Assembly: GCA_023423405.1 (NCBI GenBank)
Contig: JAFAFR010000043.1
Span: 310,001 to 374,000, forward strand
DNA: 64,000 nucleotides
Direction: 5' to 3'
Source of the DNA: Bacteroidota bacterium
GTDB lineage: Bacteria > Bacteroidota > Bacteroidia > Chitinophagales > Chitinophagaceae
A model generated the notes under the pieces. It searched no databases and was not told where the DNA came from. It was given only the letters and a program-made list of their open reading frames with translations. A program made the position numbers and the translations under genes. This document shows, piece by piece, positions 13,787-22,921 of the stretch; the stretch's first letter is position 1, and each line of letters starts with the position of its first letter.

Positions 13787-16467
13787 CGGCCGGCCGATTG
13801 GATCTGCTCCCTGAGCTCGTGGTTGAATGATTTTTCCTTCAGCAACTGCTCCAGTGTTACCGGCATGCGATAACGCCAGTAGTGTTTTGCTACAGCAGGA
13901 ATATTGATGCGCTCTGCTGCAGGGTCAGCGGGTCGCAGCGACGCTTCCATGCCCAGCAGGTCCTGCAACTGGAACACCGACCACATGGCCGGCGAATGCA
14001 GGTGCTGCAATACAATGGCCCGGCTGATCCAGGGCTCGCAGTGCTGCGGCGCTTCGCCCCATTGCGCGAGTTCCTGGTTGAAGAACTGCTGCGTTAAGGC
14101 GCGGTCCTCTTCCCACCATCCGCGCAATGTGCTCATGTCGTGCGTGGAAGGCGTTACCACACTGAGATAGGGCGCGGCGGCAGGATGGCAGAATGTCTGC
14201 CCCTGGTTCTTGGGCATGCGCTGGATTTCCAGGCTTAGCATACCCAGTTGCTTCATCACATCGGGCACGCATTGCGGAACCAGCCCGAGGTCTTCTCCGC
14301 ATACCAGCATATTGGTACTGGCTTTGAGCGCCGGCAATTTTTCCAGCGCCTGCTTGCGCCACAATGCTTCCTGGCGATGGAAAAAATAGTCGTAATACAA
14401 TGCCCGCAGGCCTTCCTGCGTGGGATGTTCCAGCGCCTGGAAAGAGCTGGTCTGGTCCACGCCAAAACGGAAATGGAACAACTGCCCGCCTGATCCCGGC
14501 ACTTCAAAAAGAATGCAATTCGCCAGCAGGTCGAGCAGACCCTGTTTCCAGGCTTGCCGTTCATCGGCAATATCCAGCGAACTGAACCAGTCTTCCACCT
14601 GCTGCTGGGTGCTGAATTCGGGTTTGAACAAAAACTCCCCGTAACCGGTAGGCTCAAAGAACAATTCCTGCACGGCAGCGGCCTGGTCGCCGAAATGCTC
14701 TGTCAATAGTTTTTCGGTTACATATGGACGTGTGTAACGGTTATGGTCAAACCATATATTGCGGTCGGTGAATTCCTGCCTGCCTACAGGAAGGGCAGGC
14801 ACGAACCTTCCCATAATGCCTTCGGTGGCCGAAGTGGGAATGGACCAGATCCTGAAAAAGCCCAGCACATGGTCTATACGGAAAGCATCGAAATATTCGC
14901 TCATCTGCGTGAAACGCCGCTTCCACCAGTGGTAGCCATCGGCCTGCATACGCTCCCAGTTATAGGTGGGGAAACCCCAGTTCTGGCCCTTCACCGCAAA
15001 AGCATCGGGTGGAGCACCGGCCTGCTGGTCCATGTGATAGAGATCCGGTTCCATCCAGGCATCGCAACTGTAGCGGTAAATGCCAATGGGAATATCGCCC
15101 TTCACAATGACGCCCTGCTTGTGCGCATAGGCCGTGGCTTCTTTCAACTGCTTGTGCAACTGGTATTGCACAAAATAGTGAAAGCGGACCTGGTCGTGGT
15201 GCTTAAGCCGGGGCGACGCAAATTTTTCGATGGCCGCCGCATCATATACCGCGTGCTGCTTCCAAAGCGTAAAATTCGGTGTCTGGTATTTATCACGCAG
15301 GAAAGAAAAAACAGCATAGGGCACCAGCCAGTATTTGTTGGCAGTATAGAATTCCTGGAACTCCTCCTCTTCCGACCACTCCCCTGCCATGGCCTGGTAA
15401 AGTTCGCGCAACACCGACCATTTGTACTGCATCACTTCTTCATAATCCACCACTTCATTTTCATTAAGGGTAGCTCTCTTTTTCCGGAGCGATTTCACTT
15501 TATCTGCATGCTTTTTTCCCGCCACTTTTTCAAGATTCACGTACAGCGGGTGCAGGGCAAAAGCAGAAATAGCCGCATAGGGATAAGAATCGGTCCAGGT
15601 ATGCGTGGCTGTTGTATCGTTTACGGGTAACAGTTGGATCATCCGGAGCCCGGTGACTTTGGCCCAGTCGGCCAGCAGCGGGATATCGGCAAATTCACCC
15701 ACGCCGAACCCGTTTTTGCTGCGGAGACTGAACACGGGAATGGCCACGCCGGCGCCGCGCCAGCCATTGTTGGGGAACTGGGCGAAGCCGTCGTGCAGGA
15801 TGGTGAGTTGGTCGCCCGCGTCGCCGAACAGGTAGCGGTTCTCTCCACCTTCGAACTGCCGGAATTTTTTCTGGTGATTGTCGTAGATGCCGTATTTGTA
15901 GGGCAGCGGAAGTTCCTCCTTGGGCAGGGTCAATGCGATGGTCCACCAGTTGCCGTCGCGTTGAAGCAGTTGTACTTTGTCTGTATTCCAGTCGCCCAGC
16001 GCAGTGCCGGCGCCGCTGAGGCAGAGCTGCTCGTTTTTTCCCAGCAACGGCGCTTTCACGCGAAAGAGGTGGGTGGTGGTCTTTGCCAGCTTGGTCTTTT
16101 TTTCCTTATGCCCCGGCAATAGCACCTGCTGAAAGGGTGCCGTGAAAAAAGCGTTCTCAAATTCACCGGCATGGTTCCAGGTGTCAAACAATTGCAGATC
16201 ACGTTGATCCAGGATGCGCGACTGTATGACACGGTCATCGCCCCATTCCGGCATCACCGACCCATCGGTGTCCACCAGCGCATATTTGTACCGGATATCT
16301 GTTGACTGGCCGGCTGGCAGCTCCAGCTCCGCCGTCCAGTAATCGTTGTTGAGATAGGTCATCGGCAGGGCCCGGCCCGCCTCTTCATCCAGCAACGGAT
16401 GATCGCCGCTCAATTGCAGGGATTGCCCGAATTTGGTATGAAAGCGTATATAAAACTGAATTTTCAT
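13783..16467 (-). CDS. malQ: 4-alpha-glucanotransferase (amylomaltase, DPE2-like) with two CBM20 domains
   Basis: Transfers alpha-1,4-glucan segments between maltodextrins in the cytoplasm. Residues ~1-110 and ~130-225 are two starch-binding CBM20 modules (YWTAELELPAG...RYKYALVD; LCLSGAGTALGDWN...LPYKYGIYD). The GH77 barrel follows with FSLRSKNGFGVGEFADI, the nucleophile region FDAFRIDHVLGFF (D532), CGEDLG as the acid/base motif, and THDMSTLRGWW carrying the transition-state Asp. At 894 residues it matches the two-CBM20 plant DPE2-like form common in Bacteroidota, not the ~500-residue Thermus type. It is first in an operon with the dipeptide epimerase. There is no signal peptide. GlgB at 57 kb would act on related glucans. 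Confidence 0.93.
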   Translation of the reverse strand: MKIQFYIRFHTKFGQSLQLSGDHPLLDEEAGRALPMTYLNNDYWTAELELPAGQSTDIRYKYALVDTDGSVMPEWGDDRVIQSRILDQRDLQLFDTWNHAGEFENAFFTAPFQQVLLPGHKEKKTKLAKTTTHLFRVKAPLLGKNEQLCLSGAGTALGDWNTDKVQLLQRDGNWWTIALTLPKEELPLPYKYGIYDNHQKKFRQFEGGENRYLFGDAGDQLTILHDGFAQFPNNGWRGAGVAIPVFSLRSKNGFGVGEFADIPLLADWAKVTGLRMIQLLPVNDTTATHTWTDSYPYAAISAFALHPLYVNLEKVAGKKHADKVKSLRKKRATLNENEVVDYEEVMQYKWSVLRELYQAMAGEWSEEEEFQEFYTANKYWLVPYAVFSFLRDKYQTPNFTLWKQHAVYDAAAIEKFASPRLKHHDQVRFHYFVQYQLHKQLKEATAYAHKQGVIVKGDIPIGIYRYSCDAWMEPDLYHMDQQAGAPPDAFAVKGQNWGFPTYNWERMQADGYHWWKRRFTQMSEYFDAFRIDHVLGFFRIWSIPTSATEGIMGRFVPALPVGRQEFTDRNIWFDHNRYTRPYVTEKLLTEHFGDQAAAVQELFFEPTGYGEFLFKPEFSTQQQVEDWFSSLDIADERQAWKQGLLDLLANCILFEVPGSGGQLFHFRFGVDQTSSFQALEHPTQEGLRALYYDYFFHRQEALWRKQALEKLPALKASTNMLVCGEDLGLVPQCVPDVMKQLGMLSLEIQRMPKNQGQTFCHPAAAPYLSVVTPSTHDMSTLRGWWEEDRALTQQFFNQELAQWGEAPQHCEPWISRAIVLQHLHSPAMWSVFQLQDLLGMEASLRPADPAAERINIPAVAKHYWRYRMPVTLEQLLKEKSFNHELREQIQSAGR

Positions 16468-16484
16468 GCTCTAGATTTGGCCCG

Positions 16485-16492
16485 CAAAATTA
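16485..16492 (-). promoter_or_regulatory. Putative -7 box upstream of malQ
   Basis: On the minus strand TAATTTTG fits TAnnTTTG and ends 17 bases before the malQ ATG, giving a very short leader. A clear -33 TTTG is not seen. Confidence 0.35.
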
Positions 16493-16546
16493 GGTAATTA
16501 AATATACTGTATTTGTGTATAAAGTACACATATGCGGGACTGAAAT

Positions 16547-16570
16547 AAAAAAGCCCCGCTGAAGCGGGGC
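16547..16570 (-). terminator. Intrinsic terminator after the 51-aa membrane protein gene
   Basis: Minus-strand hairpin GCCCCGC-TTCA-GCGGGGC followed by six T. It ends the transcript coming from 16745 or from the SusC/SusD genes upstream. Confidence 0.8.
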
Positions 16571-16589
16571 CGGTATGGTAGAACGGGCA

Positions 16590-16745
16590 TCAGATGATGT
16601 CCATCGCTTTGACAAAACTGGTACAAACGAAGGGAATGATCATGGTCAGGTATTCCCAGTGCAGCCAGATGGCTGCCAGCAGGGCTGCGGTGGATACGAA
16701 GAATCCCAACCACCAGAGGCCGGTATTTTTTTTCTGTGTTTCCAT
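16590..16745 (-). CDS. Small membrane protein, 51 aa
   Basis: Starting at METQKKNTGLWWLGFF, this frame encodes two hydrophobic helices (LWWLGFFVSTAALLAAIWL and LTMIIPFVCTSF) separated by HWEY, with a short KAMDII tail. It ends just before a strong terminator and lies 41 bases after the SusD stop, so it may be the last gene of that transcript. No family was recognised. The frame continues upstream past 16745 but would then overlap susD. Confidence 0.55.
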   Translation of the reverse strand: METQKKNTGLWWLGFFVSTAALLAAIWLHWEYLTMIIPFVCTSFVKAMDII

Positions 16746-16786
16746 TACGTGTTTCGTTGTTTGCCCGCGAAAATAAGGCATGTTTT

Positions 16787-18292
16787 TCAGAAAAAACCTG
16801 TTTTGTACAATTCTATGGCGGGTCTTTCCACGATTTGCGGATTTTGCTGCAGGCTGGGATTCAGGCGTATGGCCGATTCGGGAATAGACCATACGTATTG
16901 CAGGTCTTTTTCCATCATAAGAAATATGATGCCGCCAAAAGAAGATGACCCGTACCAGTGGTGTCCCATAAAGGGCATTCCGAAACGCCGCAGGTCGAAC
17001 CAGCGGTGGTCTTCACCGAAGAGTTCCCTCCGCCTTTCATCGCGGTAGGCCTGCACCAGTGAAGAAAGCGATTCCATGCGCAGCGGCTGGTACCGGTCGG
17101 GGGCGAAGCGGTGCAGGCGCAACTGGTTGATATCCGCCAGGGCCAGGCTGGCATAATCGGGGTTGTTGTTTTCTTCCGCCAACTCCAGCCAGGCTTCTGC
17201 CCGGTTGAGATAAATTTCGGCGATCCGCAAACTTTTTCCCGTTTGCAGATTGCCGCGGTTGAGGCTTCTTTTTGCATTGATATAGGAATAGCCTTTTGCC
17301 TGTTTTTCGGAATCGGACAATTCAACGAAGTAGATGCCCCTGCGCAGGTCGCCGGAGTCGAAAAGACCAACCAGGTCGGTGGAGAGCGTAAAGTTCTGTG
17401 TAAATCCTTCAGGTAAAAAATCTTCGGCGCTGCCATAGGCCCATACCGTTTCAATATTTCCAGCCGCCGTGATGCTTTTGTTTTCCGGGTCGGGCGCGCC
17501 CCAGCCGTTCAGTTGCATGAGGCTTCCGGAACGTTCCAGTACCGCATTGGCATGGCGGATAACCGATTTCCAGTTGCGCATATACAGCGCCGTGCGGCAG
17601 GCGATGAAATGGGCGGCCGTTGTACCGATCCGGTACCTGCTCTCCGGCTCGGGCAGTTCCTGCAGTAAAACAATGGATGAATCGATATCGGATTTTATCT
17701 GCGCATATACTTCACCGATGGTATTACGCGGCAGGGGTGTATTGCTGTATGCCGCGTGCAATACCAGCGGCACTCCCAAACTGGCAGCAGCGGCCGGCGT
17801 ATAAGGCAGCGCATACAGGTTTACCAGTTGGAGATAGTAAAAAGCGCGCAGGCCCAGGGCCTCCCCTGCCAGTTGTTTCTGTTCGGCTAAGGCGAGCGGC
17901 TCCTGTTCCAGTTTGTCGAGCACGGTATTTAGCGCCGCAATGTTTTCATAATAGCGCGCCCATGCGTTAAAATTCTTACTGTGGGAAGAAAGAATGCTGC
18001 TGTCCAGTTTTTCCAGCCATTTCGGTTCCCAGGAATACAGGGCGGTATAAGCCAACACATACTGTTCCGCCTGCGGTGTGCGGCCCGGTTCAAAAACATC
18101 CTGCACATCGTCGTCCATCAGCACCAGTCCCTGTTGAAAGATGCGATCGTGCCGCGGATACCCGCTCCCGGTAAGCAGTTCGCGCAGTTGCTGGATACCC
18201 GGCGAGGGATAGGCAGGCGTATCGAATATTTTTTTGCAGGCGGTGGTGCCTGTGAGCAGCATCAGAATAAGAAGTGTAAAAAATTTATTCAT
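16787..18292 (-). CDS. SusD/RagB family nutrient-binding outer-membrane lipoprotein (pair 1)
   Basis: A 501-residue lipoprotein with a lipobox ending at C19 (TGTTACKK). The SusD fold shows in the N-terminal helices (YYENIAALNTVLDKLEQE; EALGLRAFYYLQLVNLYALP), the TPR-like LRIAEIYLNRAEAWLELAEE and the C-terminal RDERRRELFGEDHRWFDLRR. In the family this protein caps its SusC barrel and captures the ligand on the cell surface. It directly follows the SusC gene (15 bases). The ligand cannot be told from sequence. With no adjacent glycosidases or proteases, the substrate is open. Confidence 0.92.
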   Translation of the reverse strand: MNKFFTLLILMLLTGTTACKKIFDTPAYPSPGIQQLRELLTGSGYPRHDRIFQQGLVLMDDDVQDVFEPGRTPQAEQYVLAYTALYSWEPKWLEKLDSSILSSHSKNFNAWARYYENIAALNTVLDKLEQEPLALAEQKQLAGEALGLRAFYYLQLVNLYALPYTPAAAASLGVPLVLHAAYSNTPLPRNTIGEVYAQIKSDIDSSIVLLQELPEPESRYRIGTTAAHFIACRTALYMRNWKSVIRHANAVLERSGSLMQLNGWGAPDPENKSITAAGNIETVWAYGSAEDFLPEGFTQNFTLSTDLVGLFDSGDLRRGIYFVELSDSEKQAKGYSYINAKRSLNRGNLQTGKSLRIAEIYLNRAEAWLELAEENNNPDYASLALADINQLRLHRFAPDRYQPLRMESLSSLVQAYRDERRRELFGEDHRWFDLRRFGMPFMGHHWYGSSSFGGIIFLMMEKDLQYVWSIPESAIRLNPSLQQNPQIVERPAIELYKTGFF

Positions 18293-18307
18293 GCTTACGG
18301 TTTAGTG

Positions 18308-21300
18308 TTAAAAGGAGGCGGTGAAGCCGAAGGAAAAGGTGGAAGCAAGCGGCTGGCTCATGCTGCCGTACCAGCCCGTTTCGGGGTCCTGCCCCTCGAG
18401 GGCGCGACTGGCAAGCAGCAGGAAGTTACCGGCGTTGGCGTGCAGTTCCAGCGATTTCAACCCTGTCCTTTTCAGCGCTGGTGCATTCAGCTCGTATCCG
18501 ACCAATATATTGTTACAACGCAGGTAAGCGCCAGGCGCCAGGCGTGCATCAGAAAGGTCATACATCGCATAGGCATTACCGGTATAGCCGCCGGGCAGCA
18601 CTATGGTTTGTTCCTGCAGGGTGGTTCCTGCCAGCGCGGGGATACTGGTGTATTTTTCATCTCCCGGCCGCCGCCAGGCGCCGGCCTGTGCTGCAGAAAG
18701 GTTTTGCTGCGGCAGCAGGCCGCCGCCGTTCCTGCCGGCATCGGGATACAGCGGCCTTAAGCGGATATAGTTTCCGCCGGCATAGCTCAGCAATACCTGG
18801 AAACGGAGGTGCTTCCAGCGAAGCCTGCTTTCCAGTCCGCCGTAATAAACAGGCTCACGGCTACCCGCATACGCTAACGTAAGGCCGGGCGCCAGCGCAG
18901 CGGCGTCGTCCTGGCTGGCAAAGAAAAGCGGCAGGCCGTTTTCCGGATTCAGGCCGGTAAAGGTGTAAGCATAGTAGCCACCCACGGGTTTTCCCTCCAC
19001 CACTTTTGTTCCATCGAGATAAGCGCTCCAGGGTGTTTCGTCCCTGTCAGCAGAACTGTTGCCGGCCCGGTTGATGTTCCGCGAATAAACCAGGGAAAGC
19101 TGCCACTCCCATTGTGCCGTGCGAACCGGTGTTCCACTCAGCATGCATTCAAATCCGCGGTTCAGCATGCCGGCGCTGTTAAGGTAGAGCGAACCGGTAC
19201 CGAATTCCAACGGAACGCGCTGATCCAGTAAAAGGTTGTTTCCTTTTTTCCGGTAAACATCGGCAGAGATCTGCAGGCGATCGGTGAACAGTTGCAGATC
19301 GATTCCGATGCTGGCATTCACGGTACGTTCCCAGGTAAGCAACCCATTTGGAATGGCCGACAACTGCAGGAAATATTCGCCCGTCAGCGGATCGGTTCCC
19401 GGGTCGGGTTTATGCAGTTGTAACCAGCCATAGGAAGAATGCAGGATGCTGCCCTGCAGACCCCAGCTCATGCGCAGATCCAGCTTTTTCACCAACGATT
19501 GTTTTTGCAGGAAAGCCTCTTCGGCCATGCGCCAGGCGGCGCCGATGCTGTAAGAGGGAAGCGTTCGCCGGTCACCGTAAAACTGGTTGGAAGCATCGAC
19601 CCGTGCACTTCCGTTCAATACATATTTACGGTGCAATACATAATTAGCAGTTGAAAAAGCAGAGAGAATGGTACTGCTGTTATTGGTCTTATCAAAATCT
19701 GTGTGGCGGAATTCCGTTCCTCCCAGCACTACCAGCTCTGCGTTTTCCTGTTCGGGCCTGGTCCACTGTAGGGTTTGGCGCCAGTTGGTGCTGCCGGCGC
19801 CCGCCTGCTGCGACACATATATATCACCGTTAGTTGCTGTTGCTTTTCCAGGATGCTCCTGTGCATACCAGGAGCCGGCCGCAGCCTGCTGGCTGTAATT
19901 TTCCCTGCGCACTGAAAAGGCGATGAGGTTATTGTATTCGAGGTTTTCGGATAAGCGGTACCGGAGGTTCAGTTGCGCCTGCCATTGGCGGGTCCTGGTC
20001 GTGCTGCCGGTAAGCGACTGCTCTTCCAGGAAGTTAAAAGGCAGGGCTGCATTTTCCATTTCGCCCGTGGACGTGAAACTATTGCTGGCTGCAGGATAAT
20101 AGGTGGCGGAACTGAGTGTGCGGCTGGCATACCAGGCATAGTCAAAAGCGCTGGTCTGGTAAGGACCGGCGGCCTTTCGGGAATAAAAAGATGTTTTAAA
20201 ATCCATCTGCAACTGCTTGCCGGGATTGGCAACGATCCTGAGATCGGCTGTTGTCCGTTCCAGGTTTTCACCGTTGAGCACACCCTGGTTCCCGTTTGAA
20301 CCGATGGAACCGAAATAGCTGAGGAAGCCCTGCGTGCCCGATACCTGCAGCACCTGTTGCCTGCGGAAAGCGGTATGGAACAGTTGTTCTGCCCAATCCG
20401 TATTTCGGTTGCTTAAGGCCGTTATATGGTTGTTAAATTCCTGCTGCGTCACATCGCCCTGCTGCAATGAATGGTACCAGGCTTCGTAGGAATCTGCCGG
20501 GATGGAGCCGGGCGGGACTTTGTTCAGATCGCGGATGGAAGAAGAAACGGCAAGCCGCTCTGCAGCGGTCATTCGTCCCCTGGCAGCATTGCGCGGCGGT
20601 GCAGTTACTCCAAGATCGTTGTAAAAACGTATGACCGGGCGCGTATTGCTGCCTCCTTTTTTTGTCGTGATCACTATCACCCCATTGGCTGCCTGCACAC
20701 CGTAGATCGCAGAAGCGGATGCATCTTTCAGGAAACTGATGCTCTCAATGTCTAGCGGGTGCAGTCCCGCTATGGCATTGCCCTGCATGCTGCTCAGCGA
20801 TTCCGATACATCCTGCGAGGCCGACAGTGTGAGCAGCGGCTGCTCCTGCACAATGCCGTCCACCACCCATACCGGCTGGTTGTTCCCCAGAAAGCTGGTT
20901 GTACCGCGTATGCGCATGCGCGGCGAAGCCGCTGCTCCCCCACTGGTATTGCTGATGGCCAGTCCCGCTACCCTGCCCTGCAGCATGCCGTCGATGGTGG
21001 CAGTGCCTGGTAGCAGAAAATCCTGCATGCTTGTGATGGTGGATCCCGATACTACCATTTTTTTTCTTAGCTGCTGGTAGCCGGAAACGATCACTTCTTC
21101 TACTTCCGGCAATCTAATGCTCAGGATAATGTCTGCCGGCCTGCTGTTATCGCCGGACACCTTCAAGGCCTGCTGGTAGTAGCCTACAAAAGAAAACTGC
21201 AGCTCATCTCCCGGGTTTGCAGGAACAGAATAATAACCGGCACTGTCAGAAAAACTGCCCTGCCCGGTGCGTTTATTGTAGACCGTTACACGGTCAAGCG

Positions 21301-21718
21301 CCTCACCTTTCCGGTTCACTACACGACCGCTGAGCGGCCTGGCCTCGGCAGGCGCCATCGTCGTTTGTGGAGCAGGACTTGCTGCGTTGGCGGCCGGCCG
21401 GTGAACCACCAGCATTCCATTCATGGGAATGAAACGAAGCTGCGTTTGCTCTTCAATTTGTTGGAGTACCAGTTTAACGGGCTGTTGTCGGATGCGGAGG
21501 GTAAGGGCGGGCAGCCCCTGCAGCATTTCGCGGTTGTAAATAAAAATGCACCCGGACTGCTGCCGGATGTTCTCCAGTGTGTGATCCACGTTCTGCTTTA
21601 CTACTTCCAGCGTCACCAGCCCGTAATCTGCAGACTGCTTCTGCGCGGAAGTATAATATGTACTGCTACAAAAGAGCAGTATTAGCCACCATTTGCACAC
21701 GCTACCAATTGACCTCAT
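18308..21718 (-). CDS. SusC/RagA family TonB-dependent outer-membrane transporter with STN domain (pair 1)
   Basis: A ~1136-residue TonB-dependent barrel. In order: a signal peptide (to ~SAQ), an STN domain (VDHTLENIRQQSGCIFIYNR, LVLQQIEEQTQLRFIPMNG), a carboxypeptidase-regulatory-like domain (LSGRVVNRKGEALDRVTVYN), a plug with PEVEEVIVSGYQQLRKK, GRVAGLAISNTSGG, PRMRIRGTTSFLGNNQPVWV and ANGVIVITTKKGG, then the barrel. STN domains usually signal to a FecR anti-sigma factor, but no sigma/FecR genes are adjacent here, so the partner may be elsewhere. ATG 21718 is preferred to an upstream GTG at 21727. Confidence 0.93.
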   Translation of the reverse strand: MRSIGSVCKWWLILLFCSSTYYTSAQKQSADYGLVTLEVVKQNVDHTLENIRQQSGCIFIYNREMLQGLPALTLRIRQQPVKLVLQQIEEQTQLRFIPMNGMLVVHRPAANAASPAPQTTMAPAEARPLSGRVVNRKGEALDRVTVYNKRTGQGSFSDSAGYYSVPANPGDELQFSFVGYYQQALKVSGDNSRPADIILSIRLPEVEEVIVSGYQQLRKKMVVSGSTITSMQDFLLPGTATIDGMLQGRVAGLAISNTSGGAAASPRMRIRGTTSFLGNNQPVWVVDGIVQEQPLLTLSASQDVSESLSSMQGNAIAGLHPLDIESISFLKDASASAIYGVQAANGVIVITTKKGGSNTRPVIRFYNDLGVTAPPRNAARGRMTAAERLAVSSSIRDLNKVPPGSIPADSYEAWYHSLQQGDVTQQEFNNHITALSNRNTDWAEQLFHTAFRRQQVLQVSGTQGFLSYFGSIGSNGNQGVLNGENLERTTADLRIVANPGKQLQMDFKTSFYSRKAAGPYQTSAFDYAWYASRTLSSATYYPAASNSFTSTGEMENAALPFNFLEEQSLTGSTTRTRQWQAQLNLRYRLSENLEYNNLIAFSVRRENYSQQAAAGSWYAQEHPGKATATNGDIYVSQQAGAGSTNWRQTLQWTRPEQENAELVVLGGTEFRHTDFDKTNNSSTILSAFSTANYVLHRKYVLNGSARVDASNQFYGDRRTLPSYSIGAAWRMAEEAFLQKQSLVKKLDLRMSWGLQGSILHSSYGWLQLHKPDPGTDPLTGEYFLQLSAIPNGLLTWERTVNASIGIDLQLFTDRLQISADVYRKKGNNLLLDQRVPLEFGTGSLYLNSAGMLNRGFECMLSGTPVRTAQWEWQLSLVYSRNINRAGNSSADRDETPWSAYLDGTKVVEGKPVGGYYAYTFTGLNPENGLPLFFASQDDAAALAPGLTLAYAGSREPVYYGGLESRLRWKHLRFQVLLSYAGGNYIRLRPLYPDAGRNGGGLLPQQNLSAAQAGAWRRPGDEKYTSIPALAGTTLQEQTIVLPGGYTGNAYAMYDLSDARLAPGAYLRCNNILVGYELNAPALKRTGLKSLELHANAGNFLLLASRALEGQDPETGWYGSMSQPLASTFSFGFTASF

Positions 21719-21747
21719 CTCAATCACTTAATCATAAGCCAGGGGGT

Positions 21748-21755
21748 CAAATATA
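21748..21755 (-). promoter_or_regulatory. Putative -7 box upstream of SusC 1
   Basis: TATATTTG on the minus strand fits TAnnTTTG, 29 bases before the chosen ATG. Only a weak TTTT-type match lies near -33. Confidence 0.3.
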
Positions 21756-21810
21756 TTAAAGAAACCGTGTTATCTCTAAAACCTACAGTTTATAATTAAT
21801 TATAACGGGT

Positions 21811-21839
21811 AAAAGCCTGATAAAGAATTTACCAGGCTT
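21811..21839 (-). terminator. Candidate terminator at the end of the T9SS surface-protein operon
   Basis: Minus strand: AAGCCTG and CAGGCTT arms with a 13-base loop, followed by TTTTA. The hairpin is short and loosely looped, but it is placed 33 bases after the last gene of the 19-kb run. Confidence 0.4.
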
Positions 21840-21871
21840 AGTACCTACACATGAGAAAAAAAGATCATGGG

Positions 21872-22894
21872 CTACCACACGTTCCGCGGGCAACTATCAT
21901 CGTACTTGTTACCCAATAAAAAGCCCAGTACGATTTCGTGGGTTCCGCGGCTGATGGTATTGAGTCGCGAAGTGGTATAATCATAGGCGTAGCCAACACT
22001 GAGCAATTTTCCCAACCGCAGGCCAGCCATGCCGGCAAAGCCATCTTTAAAGCGGTAGCTGCTGCCCAGCCAGAGCAGGTCGTGGTATTGCAGTTTGGCA
22101 TTCAGTTCAAATTGGGCAGGTGTTTCCTGCAGGTATTTCACCAGCACGGAGGGGATCAGGTTAAAGTCCTCTCCCACCATAAACCGGTATCCCAGGGTAC
22201 CAAAAATATGTGGCACATATCTTCCTTTTACGGGACGGTCGGCGCCGTTCGAAAAATCAAGGTCCTGCGGAATGATCTGCTGGGCCGACAGGCCAGCAAA
22301 AAAATCGGCTGAATAGAGATAAAGGCCGGCGTTGAAATCGGGCTTCAGGTTGCGGATGGTTCCGGTGCCATAGAGGGCCGGGTCCACCTGCGGATCGCCC
22401 CAGTTCAGCTTATCCGTATTCAGGGTACTGTTGGTAAAGCCTGCGCCGAAGCCCGCAGCCAGGCTGGTACGCGGACTGATCCCAATATGGTATGCATAGG
22501 TCGCATACATGGAAAAGTGATTAAAAGGACCCGTCCGGTCGTTGATCACCTGCATGCCGATTCCATGGTGCGGCTTGGCAGCCGTATAATTTTCCCAATA
22601 GCTCGTGCCTCTTGGATTTTCTCCTTCCATTTCTACCGAGGTTGCCGTGGTACGGTAATCCGATTTGTTCAGCGGTCCCTGTATGGTGAAATAGGTTGTT
22701 ACGGGTGCATCCTGGATACCGGCCCATTGCTGGCGGTGACTGAGCTTGATGTCCACATAGTTCTCAATACCCGTAAGTGCCGGATTGATGATGTACTGGT
22801 TGAGTATGTATTGCGTGTAATGCGGTTTCTGCTGGGCATTTGCTTCTGCCAGCCCTATCACGCACAATATCCATACAACAACAACGTATCTCAT
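21872..22894 (-). CDS. Type IX secretion PorP/SprF family outer-membrane protein
   Basis: A 340-residue protein with a signal peptide (IGLAEANAQ), then the family start QKPHYTQYILNQYIINPALT and LSHRQQWAGIQDAPVTTYFT. Later come GIGMQVINDRTGPF, AYHIGISPRTSLAAGFGAGF and GYAYDYTTSRLNTISRGTHE near the end, all typical of PorP/SprF beta-barrels. In Flavobacterium, SprF is needed to secrete the adhesin SprB. Members of this family are commonly encoded with T9SS cargo bearing type B sorting domains. It is the last gene of the run that includes three such cargo genes, 27 bases after the OmpA/PD40 gene. Confidence 0.9.
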   Translation of the reverse strand: MRYVVVVWILCVIGLAEANAQQKPHYTQYILNQYIINPALTGIENYVDIKLSHRQQWAGIQDAPVTTYFTIQGPLNKSDYRTTATSVEMEGENPRGTSYWENYTAAKPHHGIGMQVINDRTGPFNHFSMYATYAYHIGISPRTSLAAGFGAGFTNSTLNTDKLNWGDPQVDPALYGTGTIRNLKPDFNAGLYLYSADFFAGLSAQQIIPQDLDFSNGADRPVKGRYVPHIFGTLGYRFMVGEDFNLIPSVLVKYLQETPAQFELNAKLQYHDLLWLGSSYRFKDGFAGMAGLRLGKLLSVGYAYDYTTSRLNTISRGTHEIVLGFLLGNKYDDSCPRNVW

Positions 22895-22921
22895 AGGTTC
22901 ACTTACAAAAACAGCGTGTTA

